Shown here piece after piece: positions 37,854 through 47,244 of a stretch of 64,000 nt of DNA. The position numbers and the translations under genes were made by a program. How positions within the stretch are numbered: the first letter of the stretch is position 1; every line of letters begins with the position of its first letter. The stretch is from assembly GCA_937139405.1 (NCBI GenBank), contig CAKZPV010000003.1, positions 248,001-312,000 of the forward strand. The letters run 5' to 3'. Source of the stretch: an uncultured Nitrospirota bacterium. Its GTDB lineage: Bacteria; Nitrospirota; Nitrospiria; Nitrospirales; UBA8639. Under the pieces are notes generated by a model. That model saw nothing but the letters and a program-made list of their open reading frames with translations. It searched no databases and was not told the origin of the DNA.

Positions 37854-38603
37854 ATGCCATTAGTCCGAACACGAGGAATCATTCTCCGCAGCCTGAAATG
37901 GGGTGATGCGGATCGAATTGTGACGGTATATTCCCCTAACTTTGGGAAAATACGAGGTGTGGCTCGTGGAGCCCGTCGAATGAAAACACGGTTTGGCGGT
38001 GTGCTTGAACCATTTGGTTTAGTAGATTTAAGCCTCTTTCAAAAAACACCAGAATCCTTAGGGCAAATTAGTCAAATTGATTTGGTCGCTAGCTATTCGT
38101 CGATTCGAGAAAATTTAACAGTGATGACCGCAGCAGCGAGGATGGTGAAGATGGTTGAAGCCATCACCGTGGACCGAGACCCCAACCCTGGAATGTATAC
38201 GACGCTCGTTCATGGCCTCAAATCCCTACGTCCGGAAGCTGATGTAGCCTTATCTGCGCTCCTGTTTCAAATTCATGTGTTGGGGCATACAGGGTTCCGT
38301 CCACAATTTGACTCGTGCACGGAATGCGGACAATTAGCAAAGCAACACATACCGCAGTGGTTTTCTCCACGCTTAGGAGGGGTCGTGTGTCACGATTGCG
38401 GGCAGCGTGGCGTAGGACGTATGCTGTCATTATCGAAGGGAAGTGTAGCCTTTATTGAACAAGCACGACGATTATCTATACCGAATTTGTCTCGCTTAAA
38501 AGCTATCGGCAGCGTACGCATTGAAGTGGAAACGGCGATGGAAGCCTATTTCTATGCTGTTGTGGGAAAATCACTTCCTACCTTTGAGCAGTGGGTTTCC
38601 TAG
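37854..38603 (+). CDS. recO: DNA repair protein RecO
   Basis: 249 aa. N-terminal OB fold: TRGIILRSLKWGDADRIVTV, FGKIRGVARGARR. Helical middle domain, then a zinc site CTECGQ...CHDCGQ with four Cys. RecO loads RecA onto SSB-coated single-stranded DNA and anneals strands in the RecFOR pathway. Follows era on the same transcript. Confidence 0.95.
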   Translation: MPLVRTRGIILRSLKWGDADRIVTVYSPNFGKIRGVARGARRMKTRFGGVLEPFGLVDLSLFQKTPESLGQISQIDLVASYSSIRENLTVMTAAARMVKMVEAITVDRDPNPGMYTTLVHGLKSLRPEADVALSALLFQIHVLGHTGFRPQFDSCTECGQLAKQHIPQWFSPRLGGVVCHDCGQRGVGRMLSLSKGSVAFIEQARRLSIPNLSRLKAIGSVRIEVETAMEAYFYAVVGKSLPTFEQWVS

Positions 38604-38630
38604 TCCTTTGGCCAAGAAAGTTAGAAGAGT

Positions 38631-38981
38631 ATGACAACCGAACAGCTACTTAAACCCATCGATATGGAATGGCTCGACAATGGAGTCTTAAGTATTACCT
38701 GGAGTGATGGTCATAACGGAGTTTATCCGGTCCGATATTTGCGCCAGAATTGCCCTTGTGCCGCTTGTGTTGATGAATGGACAGGTGAACGACGTTTAAA
38801 GCCAGATTCGATTCCATTACTTATTTTATTGGAAGATATTGAGCCAGTAGGACACTATGCCTTTCGCATTAAATGGAGTGATGGCCATGATACGGGCATC
38901 TACTCCTATACCTCTCTACGTCGCATGTGCCAATGCGATATCTGTGTCCCCAATAAGCCTAAAAAGAAACAGTTGCTTTAA
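38631..38981 (+). CDS. DUF971-domain protein
   Basis: 116 aa, a single DUF971 (gamma-butyrobetaine hydroxylase N-terminal-like) domain: LSITWSDGHNGVYPVRYLRQ, CPCAACVDEWTGERRL, AFRIKWSDGHDTGIYSYTSL, CQCDIC. Cys and His residues probably bind a metal. Stand-alone DUF971 proteins are often near Fe-S or mrp/apbC genes; here it ends the gat-eno-era-recO run. Function not established. Confidence 0.88.
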   Translation: MTTEQLLKPIDMEWLDNGVLSITWSDGHNGVYPVRYLRQNCPCAACVDEWTGERRLKPDSIPLLILLEDIEPVGHYAFRIKWSDGHDTGIYSYTSLRRMCQCDICVPNKPKKKQLL

Positions 38982-39068
38982 GCAGGTTTGTTGATTTTTT
39001 AGAAAAAGCCTGAAAATACTTCAGTGCTAAGTCAGCGGCAGTCGAAAAAAAAGAGTTGGATGTAAGAC

Positions 39069-39596
39069 TTAGTGGATGAAAGAATCACGAGAAGAGAGTG
39101 AAACAGGTCTGATAGAGGAGAATTTTTCAATCGCCTGAGAGGCCTCTGAAACATAAAAGGCATATTGTGGTTCGGGATAATTTTCTATAATGGACTGCCA
39201 TATACGAAGAGAGGTATCCCAATCAGCAGATTGCTGAGCAAATTCTGCAAGATGAATTGAGCATGAAGCGGCCATGGCACGTGGATCAACTGCGAGTCGA
39301 GAATTTCTGGTGCTGGAAAGATTTTTGAGAAATTTGGGGACAGGGATAGGGGAGTCATCAAGCGAAATGGGTTTAGGCGCGGAATATAGGATACTAAGGT
39401 GTTCTTGCATTTCTTGAGTCGTTGAACCTGTTAGGCAATCATTGTAACTATCCCATAATCCAATGAAATCATGGTTTTTTAGTGCAAGTTCTCCTGGACT
39501 CTTGGGTTGAAAGCTTTGACATCCCACCACACTAAGGCTGATGATCGTAATCCCTAAAAGGATTCGCAGGCTTTTTGCTTTTTTACGGTAAGTCAT
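39069..39596 (-). CDS. Hypothetical lipoprotein
   Basis: 175 aa. Lipoprotein signal ILLGITIISLSVVGC with lipobox SVVGC. The mature region is helical and has a TPR-like stretch near the end (LAEFAQQSADWDTSLRIWQS, IIENYPEPQYAFYVSEASQA). Not assigned to a named family. Convergent with the DUF971 gene; 246 bp of A/T-rich DNA without genes lies upstream. Confidence 0.7.
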   Translation of the reverse strand: MTYRKKAKSLRILLGITIISLSVVGCQSFQPKSPGELALKNHDFIGLWDSYNDCLTGSTTQEMQEHLSILYSAPKPISLDDSPIPVPKFLKNLSSTRNSRLAVDPRAMAASCSIHLAEFAQQSADWDTSLRIWQSIIENYPEPQYAFYVSEASQAIEKFSSIRPVSLSSRDSFIH

Positions 39597-39842
39597 TATT
39601 GGAATGATTAAAGTATTGAAATTGTGTATTTTTGTCTTGAGGCTTTACTAACTACGCAATTTACATGCTTGAAATTAATAGACATGAATCTGCCCTATTT
39701 ATGCCTATGATTGCCAATGCTAGGAGACTTGCTCTCATTTTAAGTTTGATCTATGCAACAGCCTGAGACTTTTTTACCACAGATTCATTGTTTTATTCCA
39801 TTCATTGAATTTAATGTAAAAAATAAGATTTAGCGTTTAAAT

Positions 39843-40886
39843 TTAATGATATGGTTTAAATTCATACTCGCTAAATAGTCGCTTGGTCTCAGGGTGAAAT
39901 CGATATCCTTTTCGTTGCTGTTGTATATCTCGAGAATCTAATAGGGGAACCAATTGGCCAGTTGGATGTAAATAGAGGCCACGCAGGGGAACTGACCGCT
40001 TGGTATGCTGAATGAGGTGACAGGAAGTGGTTGGGCGAATTGAGATTAACCATTCCGCCAGTTCCTGTGGATTTCCGATAGAGGCGGAAAGTAAGAGTAG
40101 CCGTGTTTGAGTTGGACAGAGGATGAGTGTTTCTTCCCAGACCACTCCTCGTTCAGGGTCAGCCAAATATTGTGATTCATCAAGGATCACTAGCCCTAGG
40201 GTATGGAGACGAAGGTCAAGATCTCCGCTTGTAGCATCATAGAGAATATTCCGTAAAATTTCTGTGGTCATGATGAGCAAGGGCGCTTGGGCATTATCTC
40301 GACGATCTCCGGTGAGAATTCCTACCTGATCTGCTCCGAAGTATTGTGAAAATTCCATATATTTTGTATTGGAAAGCGCTTTTAGGGGCGAGGTGTAAAT
40401 CACGGTTTGATTGGTCGCCATTGCCTGTTGAATGGCTTCGGTAGCCACAAAAGTCTTGCCACTTCCTGTTGGTGCACTGACGATGACATCCGAATGAGCA
40501 ATAGCCTCCACTGCTTTACGTTGCCAGTCATCTGGAACAAAGGGTTTAGGCTCTGGGACACCGATCCCTTCAAGAAGATCTTGCAACCCAATTGGAGGAG
40601 AGGTCGGTTTATGGGGGTGTGGCTTTTTGGGAGATGATGGCCGAGGATGTAACGGGGTCTGACGTGGTGCCGTACTTGATTCAGTTGCCCGTTTTTTGGG
40701 AATGGAAGATAGTTGTTCTAGGTCATGAGCAATCGCCAACTTTTGATCTGACGGAAGCGCCAAAATAGAGTCAATGAGACGGCGTTTCCCTAAACGAAAG
40801 TGGCGATGAATACGCCCTTTTGCGAACCGGTGTAAGTACTTAATAGGCAATGACACCAATTCACGCTGGAGATCATTGTCGTTCAT
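39843..40886 (-). CDS. Ski2/Mtr4-like DExH helicase, N-terminal half (RecA1)
   Basis: 347 aa. A SAP/LEM-like basic N-terminus (YLHRFAKGRIHRHFRLGKRR) and a Pro-rich linker precede RecA1: Q-region DDWQRKAVEAI, motif I SAPTGSGKTF, Ia YTSPLKALSNTKY, Ib MTTEILRNILY, motif II VILDESQYL, motif III LLLSASIGNP. It stops naturally just after this domain, with no RecA2. RecA2 and the rest are in the gene that lies upstream in the transcript (40909-42768), so the halves are in reversed order, 22 bp apart. The two products must associate to make an active ATPase. Confidence 0.85.
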   Translation of the reverse strand: MNDNDLQRELVSLPIKYLHRFAKGRIHRHFRLGKRRLIDSILALPSDQKLAIAHDLEQLSSIPKKRATESSTAPRQTPLHPRPSSPKKPHPHKPTSPPIGLQDLLEGIGVPEPKPFVPDDWQRKAVEAIAHSDVIVSAPTGSGKTFVATEAIQQAMATNQTVIYTSPLKALSNTKYMEFSQYFGADQVGILTGDRRDNAQAPLLIMTTEILRNILYDATSGDLDLRLHTLGLVILDESQYLADPERGVVWEETLILCPTQTRLLLLSASIGNPQELAEWLISIRPTTSCHLIQHTKRSVPLRGLYLHPTGQLVPLLDSRDIQQQRKGYRFHPETKRLFSEYEFKPYH

Positions 40887-40908
40887 GACTGTTCTTTTCC
40901 TTGAAACA

Positions 40909-42768
40909 TTATGGAAGTTCTGCCAAGACTTCTCGTCGCATGTTTACCATCGCCTGATGCGCCGCATCTGCCAAGCCTGAGTGGGTCACTTTGAGCCCAT
41001 AGACTTGGGAAAGAAATTCCAATGTCCTGGCTAGCAATCGGTAGACATCGCCTTCGGCCATCGAAGTCGAACGAACCAATGAGCTCCAACCATGTTGGGT
41101 TTGGCCAATCCATCGTTCGGCGATGGCTGCCACATCCGAGCGCAATAAAGGTGCAGGTTCATAGGCACTTAGTGCATCAGCTACTTGTCGAACTTGTACG
41201 AGCATGGAAGCGAGCCCTGGGGTGAGACGCATATAGGAACTTGGGCGATCATCGTCATGGGCAATACTCGCCATCACACCCGCTAATAACTCTGGTGCCA
41301 TACCTGAGAAGGCGTCCATCCGAATGAGTTCGGTAATGAGCAACGAATGATTAATGCGAATCAAACGTGCCCATTCTCCCTCATCGGTTAATTCAAGGCG
41401 AGCTGTCAGGTAGCCAAACTTATGTAAAACAGCAGCTTTTTGTTGAAATTGATGCCAGAGTCCGTCACGCAGAGCTTGGATTGTTTTGGTGACCTGCTGA
41501 GCTTTCAATTGGAGTCCTGAGGCTACGGAAAAATCTTTTTTGCAGGCAGCATGAGATGGGCAAGTCGGACAAGCAAATTCATCAGTTAAGATTTCGCTTA
41601 AAAGAGAGTCATCTGGCTCTCGAGTGTTTTCAAGTATTGGCAAGATTGGCAGCCTGGCCGGTAATTGAGACAGGACATTCTTGAACTGATTGAGTGTCGA
41701 AGGTGAACACCATGGCAAGCTCCGAATGGGTTGGAATTCATAGACTTGGTCATAGATCTGAGCGACTCGCTGTGCTTGGCATTCTCCAAGTGTCCCTTTT
41801 GCATGAAGTACGGACAACATTGGTATCCCCATTCCTCGGCTTCGATAGTGGCGAAGAATAATGGCTGGACCTTTGGGTAATCCAATCAGTCTTCCTGGAG
41901 TAAGAAAGGGCAAACATGCCGTAAGATATGGAGAATCGGTATTTATGGCGGGTCGTCGGTGCGCTTTGCGTCGGCGGGCTAGATCAAAAACCTTCCATTG
42001 CGCGACCCAATCCGCACATTCTCTTGGTCCGTAGGGTTGAAGTTGTTCATGTAGTTCATCTAGACGGTTCTGATGAATGGCTGCTCGTTGATTTAATTGA
42101 AACTGCGCAAAACTTTTGGCTAACAGTCCTTCTATCTGATCTAAAGAATGTGCTTTCAGTAAATTCAAGACCATGGGATAGGAGACCACAAATTGGCTGT
42201 CAATTGATTCTGGTTGCCCGGTTAGCCCTTTGCCCAGGACGTGGAGGTCGATATAGGGCGAAGGGGTCACGACTACAAACCCCACAAAATCTTTTCCTCG
42301 CCGCCCACCACGGCCAGCTAATTGCTGAATTTCACTGACAGTTAGGTCCGTGAAATCTTGGGATTTCCGGACGCTAGATTGGCTGACCACAACCGTGCGA
42401 GCGGGGAAATCAACGCCGGCTGCGAGGGTGGTGGTTGCAAAGACAGCATCAAGCAAGCCCTGACGCATGAGTTCTTCAATGGCAATTTTCCAGGAAGGAA
42501 GATGCCCTGCATGGTGGGCAGCAACGCCGTAATCTTGGACCACCGGAATCAGTGGATGGTTTGCGATACTTGGAAAATCCTTAGCGAATTGTTCGAGAAA
42601 TGCTCGAATTTCCTCGGAGCGTGAGGCTGATACGCCAGATGACGTATGAAGAAAAGTATCAATAGCCTCATCGCATCCTCGACGAGACGTCAAAAAGATA
42701 ATGACAGGGGTTAAGCGATGTCGGCGAAGGATGTCGACAAGGTCAATCGGATGAATGGCAGGTGGCAT
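40909..42768 (-). CDS. Ski2/Mtr4-like helicase, C-terminal half (RecA2 plus C-terminal domains)
   Basis: 619 aa. Opens directly in RecA2: motif IV PVIIFLTSRRGCDEAID, GVAAHHAGHLPSWK, motif V FATTTLAAGVDFPARTVV, motif VI QQLAGRGGRRGKDFVG. Then the winged-helix, ratchet and helical-bundle parts typical of Ski2-like enzymes, with CPTCPSHAAC, a possible metal-binding Cys cluster, near 420. No motif I or II is present, so it cannot hydrolyse ATP without the partner encoded 22 bp downstream. Probably an RNA helicase. No sign of stops or decay in either gene. Confidence 0.85.
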   Translation of the reverse strand: MPPAIHPIDLVDILRRHRLTPVIIFLTSRRGCDEAIDTFLHTSSGVSASRSEEIRAFLEQFAKDFPSIANHPLIPVVQDYGVAAHHAGHLPSWKIAIEELMRQGLLDAVFATTTLAAGVDFPARTVVVSQSSVRKSQDFTDLTVSEIQQLAGRGGRRGKDFVGFVVVTPSPYIDLHVLGKGLTGQPESIDSQFVVSYPMVLNLLKAHSLDQIEGLLAKSFAQFQLNQRAAIHQNRLDELHEQLQPYGPRECADWVAQWKVFDLARRRKAHRRPAINTDSPYLTACLPFLTPGRLIGLPKGPAIILRHYRSRGMGIPMLSVLHAKGTLGECQAQRVAQIYDQVYEFQPIRSLPWCSPSTLNQFKNVLSQLPARLPILPILENTREPDDSLLSEILTDEFACPTCPSHAACKKDFSVASGLQLKAQQVTKTIQALRDGLWHQFQQKAAVLHKFGYLTARLELTDEGEWARLIRINHSLLITELIRMDAFSGMAPELLAGVMASIAHDDDRPSSYMRLTPGLASMLVQVRQVADALSAYEPAPLLRSDVAAIAERWIGQTQHGWSSLVRSTSMAEGDVYRLLARTLEFLSQVYGLKVTHSGLADAAHQAMVNMRREVLAELP

Positions 42769-42963
42769 GGAGGATGAAAGTGTATCAGGAGTGGAAAGAG
42801 AAAAACACTAAGAAAGCCTATGTCATTGAAACTCAAAAAAACGATGATTATGCGAAGTATTAGACCTTGAAAGAAGAGAGGTGGCAGCAACGAGCTACCA
42901 AACCGACCGTTCTCAAAAAAATTTCAAGCTCCCATCTGATAGGCCGATAAGGTATTTAAGATC

Positions 42964-43296
42964 ATGGCAATAGATGTAATTGTACGAGGAAGTCAAGGCG
43001 CCACCATCGTGGATTTTCATGGTCGGCTTGATATGCATTCTCGATGGCATGTGAAAGCGATTATCAATCAATGTTGTCATACGGAATTCGAGCATCTCAT
43101 TTTAAATTTGCAAGGATTGACGTTTGTTGATAGTGCTGGTCTTGGGTTTTTGGTCTTGTGCTCACAACAATTTAAAGAATTAGATCGTCGGATTTCCTGG
43201 ATTGAACCACAAGGTTTTGTTGGCGATCTGGTTAAAGATTTACAACTTCATGAACTCATTGCCATTTGTCCAACCGAACAAGACGCGTTGTCCTAA
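42964..43296 (+). CDS. STAS-domain anti-sigma factor antagonist (SpoIIAA-like)
   Basis: 110 aa, one STAS domain: GATIVDFHGRLDMHSR, LILNLQGLTFVDSAGLGFLV with the Ser that is phosphorylated in SpoIIAA/RsbV, and a C-terminal helix. Such proteins sequester an anti-sigma factor kinase when unphosphorylated. No kinase or sigma gene lies beside it, so its partner is elsewhere. Divergent from the helicase pair. Confidence 0.85.
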   Translation: MAIDVIVRGSQGATIVDFHGRLDMHSRWHVKAIINQCCHTEFEHLILNLQGLTFVDSAGLGFLVLCSQQFKELDRRISWIEPQGFVGDLVKDLQLHELIAICPTEQDALS

Positions 43297-43423
43297 ACTT
43301 CCAGTCCTAGAAAAAAGGAGAGTCTACATTTGTTAATCATGGGGTTTTGGTGGTTAGTTCGGCGTTGCCTGAAGCCCAAAAATGGGACTTCTGATATCCA
43401 CAAGTTGTAGCTTTTCTTCGTTG

Positions 43424-44737
43424 TTATCTTTTCTGATTCTTTTCTTCCGTCACCTCTTTTTTCTCTTGAATTTCCTGTTCTCCTATTTCTTGGTTGAGCG
43501 GCGCTTGTAATGCCGGTGCTTTTGTGAATTGCAGCAGTTGGGTAGGAATGGCGCTACGGTGCCCAGAAAGTAAATACGCAATTGTACAGCTCAGCAAGAG
43601 ATAGGGAACGCTGCTCGTCCCAAAAAATTCTAAGCCCAACAAAACAGCTGTTATTGGTGTATTGATGGCTCCTGCCAGAAGCCCAGTTAATCCTAAAGCA
43701 GCAAACAGGCTAGGATCCAGGCCGAGTATCCAGCCAAGTGCAGACCCACTGGTTGCGCCTATAAAACAAATGGGTAAGACAATTCCTCCACTGCCACCGG
43801 TATTGAGGGTGAGGGTTGTCGTGAGCATTTTCCCAAGAATCAAGGCCCACATGATGGTGCCTCCTTCTAAGGCTCGTTGAATCGTTTCCTTGCCCAATCC
43901 TAAGACTTCGGGCGAGACAAGCCAGGCAATTACAAGTAAAAGGCTGCCTCCAATTGCACCTTGCATTGGAGGAGGAACGGGGAAGTAATACAAGAGACGC
44001 TTGCCGCCATTGAGACATTCCACAAAGATCAGAGAAATGATGCCGAAAACCCCTCCGGCTGCGAGAGAGAGTAGGAGTAAGGTGGAATCGAAGTTGGGAA
44101 ATGAAGATGCGATAAAACCCATGTCTGGTATCCCAAGAAATGAAGCGGTTAAATGTCCGACGAGAGCCGCGACAACAGACGGGAAAAGGACTTGGTAAGC
44201 TATCGATCCTACAAACAGCGCTTCAATCCCGAAAAATGCGCCGGCTAAGGGTGCGCCAAAGATAGAGGCAAATCCTGCGCTTAACCCGCAGATGACCAAT
44301 GTTTTGCGATCATACGAATCAAATTGCAGCAGGTCAGCTAGAAAGGAAGACAGACCACTGCCAATTTGCACACATGGTCCGACGTTGCCAGCCGAACCAC
44401 CTGCACCTATTGTGAGGATCGTTGCGACAATTTTAGCTGGAACAACTTGCCACCGCATTTTTCCTGAATGTAAATGGATTGCTCGAATGACTCGTTCAAC
44501 GCCCTGTCCCCCAGCTTCCGGGACCAGAGCCGAGGTGAGCCATGCGGACAAGGCAAGTCCGAGTGGGAGCAGCCAATAGGCCCAAGTTTCTCTTGAAATA
44601 GCCTCAATAACAAGATTGAGCCCAAGAACAAAACCGGTACTCGTTGTGCCCACCAGAACGCCTACGATGGCTGCTAAAAAAAGCCACTTGATGACGTGGA
44701 TGAAGAGAATGCCTTCTTCTGCTAATTGGCGAATCAT
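43424..44737 (-). CDS. CLC-family anion channel/transporter lacking the gating glutamate
   Basis: 437 aa, about 10-11 hydrophobic helices in the CLC pattern. The block usually read GSGIP is EAGGQGVERV here (Gln78 in the central Ser place, as in the GGxGV subgroup). The block usually GREGP is GGSAGNVGPCVQIGS, so Val119 stands where the external gating Glu normally is. The C-terminal part has GGSGGIVLPICFIGATSG and GLLAGAINTPITAVLLGLEF. Known mutants that lose this Glu conduct chloride without proton exchange, so a channel-like mode is inferred. No CBS domains; the short tail is charged. Confidence 0.88.
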   Translation of the reverse strand: MIRQLAEEGILFIHVIKWLFLAAIVGVLVGTTSTGFVLGLNLVIEAISRETWAYWLLPLGLALSAWLTSALVPEAGGQGVERVIRAIHLHSGKMRWQVVPAKIVATILTIGAGGSAGNVGPCVQIGSGLSSFLADLLQFDSYDRKTLVICGLSAGFASIFGAPLAGAFFGIEALFVGSIAYQVLFPSVVAALVGHLTASFLGIPDMGFIASSFPNFDSTLLLLSLAAGGVFGIISLIFVECLNGGKRLLYYFPVPPPMQGAIGGSLLLVIAWLVSPEVLGLGKETIQRALEGGTIMWALILGKMLTTTLTLNTGGSGGIVLPICFIGATSGSALGWILGLDPSLFAALGLTGLLAGAINTPITAVLLGLEFFGTSSVPYLLLSCTIAYLLSGHRSAIPTQLLQFTKAPALQAPLNQEIGEQEIQEKKEVTEEKNQKR

Positions 44738-45005
44738 TTCTGTGAATGTGTCCTATACAGATACCATAACAATGGATTGGTCCTAACAATAGGCTTGAAG
44801 GAAAAGAATGCTCGCGATCATTCGGTGAAAATAGTGAAGTTTGGTATCGATTGCCAATGGCTTGTTTGCGTTGACAGTTCCTTGAACCATTGGTAGCGTC
44901 AGGATCGTGGGGCACCACCTCAACAATGCTGCAGGGCGAATGCTCGACATGTGTTGAGCCAATCTTATTAAGTATACATTTCTTTAAACATTTTTTCTGA
45001 TTGAC

Positions 45006-46193
45006 ATGAAACCTACTCGGTCATTTGTCTATCTCTGTGTGGTGGGGCTTTGTTGTTTTATTAGCTATGACATGGTTCGCCGTCCGGCGCTGGCTTTGTT
45101 AGCAGACTCTCTTGGAGCCAATCCTTTTATGGTTGGCATGATGGTGGCTCTTTCGACGGTCACCGGAATTTTTCTGAAGTTGCCGATGGGTTTACTCTCA
45201 GATGTGCTGAATCGCCAGCGATTAATGATTGGCGGAGTCTTGGCCTTTGCTATTCCACCATTTTTCTATCCATTCATTTCAGATTTACCCACATTAGGAG
45301 TGCTGCGATTGTTTCATGGATTAGCCACGGCCATGTTCACGCCTTTGGCCTTAGCCATGGTTGGTGAATGGTTTGTGCAACAACGCGGTGAAGCCTTTGG
45401 CTGGTATACTTCGGCGACACAAGGCGGCGGCTTGTTAGGTCCCATGATTGGTGGAGCTATTGTCTATCACTATGGATTTTCGCCGGTATTCTTGTTAGCG
45501 GGAATCTGTGGATTGTTAGCTGTCTTCTTCTTTTGGTTGATTCCTCAGGAGTCTGATTTGGTGCCTCCTTCAAGCCATTCGTTGTCGACGCTCTGGCCAG
45601 AAATGCGTGCTGGTCTTCAGCGTGTCTGTCAGAGCCCTCCCATTTTGATGACGAGTCTGGTAGAGGCGGCAAAAATGGTTGGCAATGGCACTCTCATGGC
45701 CTTTCTCCCGTTATATGGTCTGCTCATTGGATTGAATCCCGCGGAGATTGGGGTCTTATTTGGCATACAAGCGTTTACCTCATTTGTTTCAAAACCTTTC
45801 ATGGGGCGTATTTCAGATCGGAGTGCGCGTCAGCCTTTCATTGTTTGTGGCTTGTGCTTGTGTGCGTTCATGGTGATGTTAATTCCTCATATTCAAGACT
45901 ATGTTTTTTTACTCGTTGTGGCAGGGGTGTTTGGATTTGGGGAGGCCGTGGTGACGTCATCAACAACGGCATTGGTCGCAGATTTATCTCAAGGGAAAGG
46001 TCTTGGTGCTGGGATGGGTTTGCGGGGAACGATTATGGATATTGGCCATGCTGGTGGGCCATTGTTAGCAGGGCTATTAATTGGGCAACTTGGCTATGCC
46101 AGAGGTTTTTTCTGTATTGGCAGTATTTTGTTACTCACGGCGATATATTTTGGTGTCATGATGATAGGGATCAAGAAACCGGCCATGCTATAA
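45006..46193 (+). CDS. Major facilitator superfamily transporter
   Basis: 395 aa, 12 hydrophobic helices in two halves. MFS loop motifs: LPMGLLSDVLNRQRLMIGG between TM2 and TM3 and KPFMGRISDRSARQPF in the second half. LALAMVGEWFVQQRGEAFGW resembles the drug or small-organic transporter group. Inner-membrane secondary transporter; substrate unknown. Followed by a 46-aa membrane peptide and ribE. Confidence 0.88.
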   Translation: MKPTRSFVYLCVVGLCCFISYDMVRRPALALLADSLGANPFMVGMMVALSTVTGIFLKLPMGLLSDVLNRQRLMIGGVLAFAIPPFFYPFISDLPTLGVLRLFHGLATAMFTPLALAMVGEWFVQQRGEAFGWYTSATQGGGLLGPMIGGAIVYHYGFSPVFLLAGICGLLAVFFFWLIPQESDLVPPSSHSLSTLWPEMRAGLQRVCQSPPILMTSLVEAAKMVGNGTLMAFLPLYGLLIGLNPAEIGVLFGIQAFTSFVSKPFMGRISDRSARQPFIVCGLCLCAFMVMLIPHIQDYVFLLVVAGVFGFGEAVVTSSTTALVADLSQGKGLGAGMGLRGTIMDIGHAGGPLLAGLLIGQLGYARGFFCIGSILLLTAIYFGVMMIGIKKPAML

Positions 46194-46220
46194 TGCCTGT
46201 CGAACGGAGGAACGAGAACG

Positions 46221-46361
46221 ATGGATGAAGCGATAGGCACAGGCGATGTCGTCATTGGGGCGTTGGCGGTGTTAGGTGTGGTGGTGTTAATTGTGGTGTT
46301 TCTCGTTGTGGTAAAAACGGTCTTATTGAAAAAAGATGAAGAACCTGACGAACATTCGTAA
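46221..46361 (+). CDS. 46-residue single-span membrane protein
   Basis: Read directly from ATG 46221, with GGAGG upstream (spacing about 10 nt). One hydrophobic span (VIGALAVLGVVVLIVVFLVV) followed by KTVLLKKDEEPDEHS. Lies between the MFS gene (27 bp before) and ribE (8 bp after), all on one strand, so probably co-transcribed. Function unknown. Confidence 0.6.
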   Translation: MDEAIGTGDVVIGALAVLGVVVLIVVFLVVVKTVLLKKDEEPDEHS

Positions 46362-46369
46362 AAAACTAT

Positions 46370-47026
46370 ATGTTTAGTGGAATTGTGGAAGAAATGGGCG
46401 CGGTTCAAGCGATTGAAAAAGGCTTGACTGGTGCCAAGTTCTCGATTTTGGCCACTGTCATTTTAGATGATTTACAAGTGGGAGATAGCGTGAGTGTTTC
46501 AGGCGCCTGTTTGACAGCCACAAGAATTGAAGACCAGAGCTTTCTCGTTGATGTCTCGACGGAAACACTCAATTGTACGAATCTTGGAACAATTGCTGTT
46601 GGAACACCGCTCAATCTAGAACGGGCCATGAAGCTAAATGCGCGAATGGGCGGGCATCTTGTGACGGGCCATGTGGATGGCATTGGGATATTGCGGGCTC
46701 GTGAGCAAGATGGTAATGCTATCTCCCTCACTGTGGAAGCTTCAGAAGGAATCATGCGTTATTGCGTACCTAAAGGGTCTATAACAATGGATGGGATTAG
46801 TCTGACCATTAATTCTGTCACAGACTATTCATTTGCGGTGGCCATTATTCCCCATACCGCGAAAGTCACGACCATAGGGCTCAAGCAAATTGGAGATACA
46901 GTGAATCTTGAATCGGACATGATTGGCAAATATGTCGAACGTCTCCTTCAAGCTAGTGGCACACTTCCGTCTCCAGCGGCTCCTATTATCGATAAGGATT
47001 TCCTTCAGAAACGTGGTTTGCTGTAA
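46370..47026 (+). CDS. ribE: Riboflavin synthase, alpha subunit
   Basis: 218 aa. Two lumazine-binding repeats: MFSGIVEEMGAVQAIEKG.. VSVSGACLTATRI.. and the second GGHLVTGHVDGIGILRAREQ.. DGISLTINSV.. FAVAIIPHTAKVTT. Converts two 6,7-dimethyl-8-ribityllumazine molecules to riboflavin. Other rib genes are not adjacent. No FMN riboswitch seen upstream; the small membrane gene ends 8 bp before it. Confidence 0.95.
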   Translation: MFSGIVEEMGAVQAIEKGLTGAKFSILATVILDDLQVGDSVSVSGACLTATRIEDQSFLVDVSTETLNCTNLGTIAVGTPLNLERAMKLNARMGGHLVTGHVDGIGILRAREQDGNAISLTVEASEGIMRYCVPKGSITMDGISLTINSVTDYSFAVAIIPHTAKVTTIGLKQIGDTVNLESDMIGKYVERLLQASGTLPSPAAPIIDKDFLQKRGLL

Positions 47027-47037
47027 ACCTGTGTCTT

Positions 47038-47214
47038 ATGGCTGGTGAATCTTTCTTTCAATCCAAGCGTCCTCTATGGCGGCTTTTTACGGTCGTAACA
47101 GTTTTTGTCATCGTGCTTCCTGCTACTCTATGGGGTATTGTCCAGCTCTATGAAATTTTATGTGCTTGGTGGGGCGGGTGTGAAGGGATGACTCGGCCAC
47201 GTGGGCCAAAGTGA
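47038..47214 (+). CDS. 58-residue single-span membrane protein
   Basis: Read directly from ATG 47038, 12 bp after ribE. Basic N-terminus (QSKRPLWR), one hydrophobic helix (LFTVVTVFVIVLPATLWGIV), then a short loop with two Cys (LCAWWGGCEG). Good composition for a membrane protein; ribosome binding site not strong. Unknown function. Confidence 0.5.
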   Translation: MAGESFFQSKRPLWRLFTVVTVFVIVLPATLWGIVQLYEILCAWWGGCEGMTRPRGPK

Positions 47215-47244
47215 TATCAAGAACCCAGGAACGTTAAAACCCAT

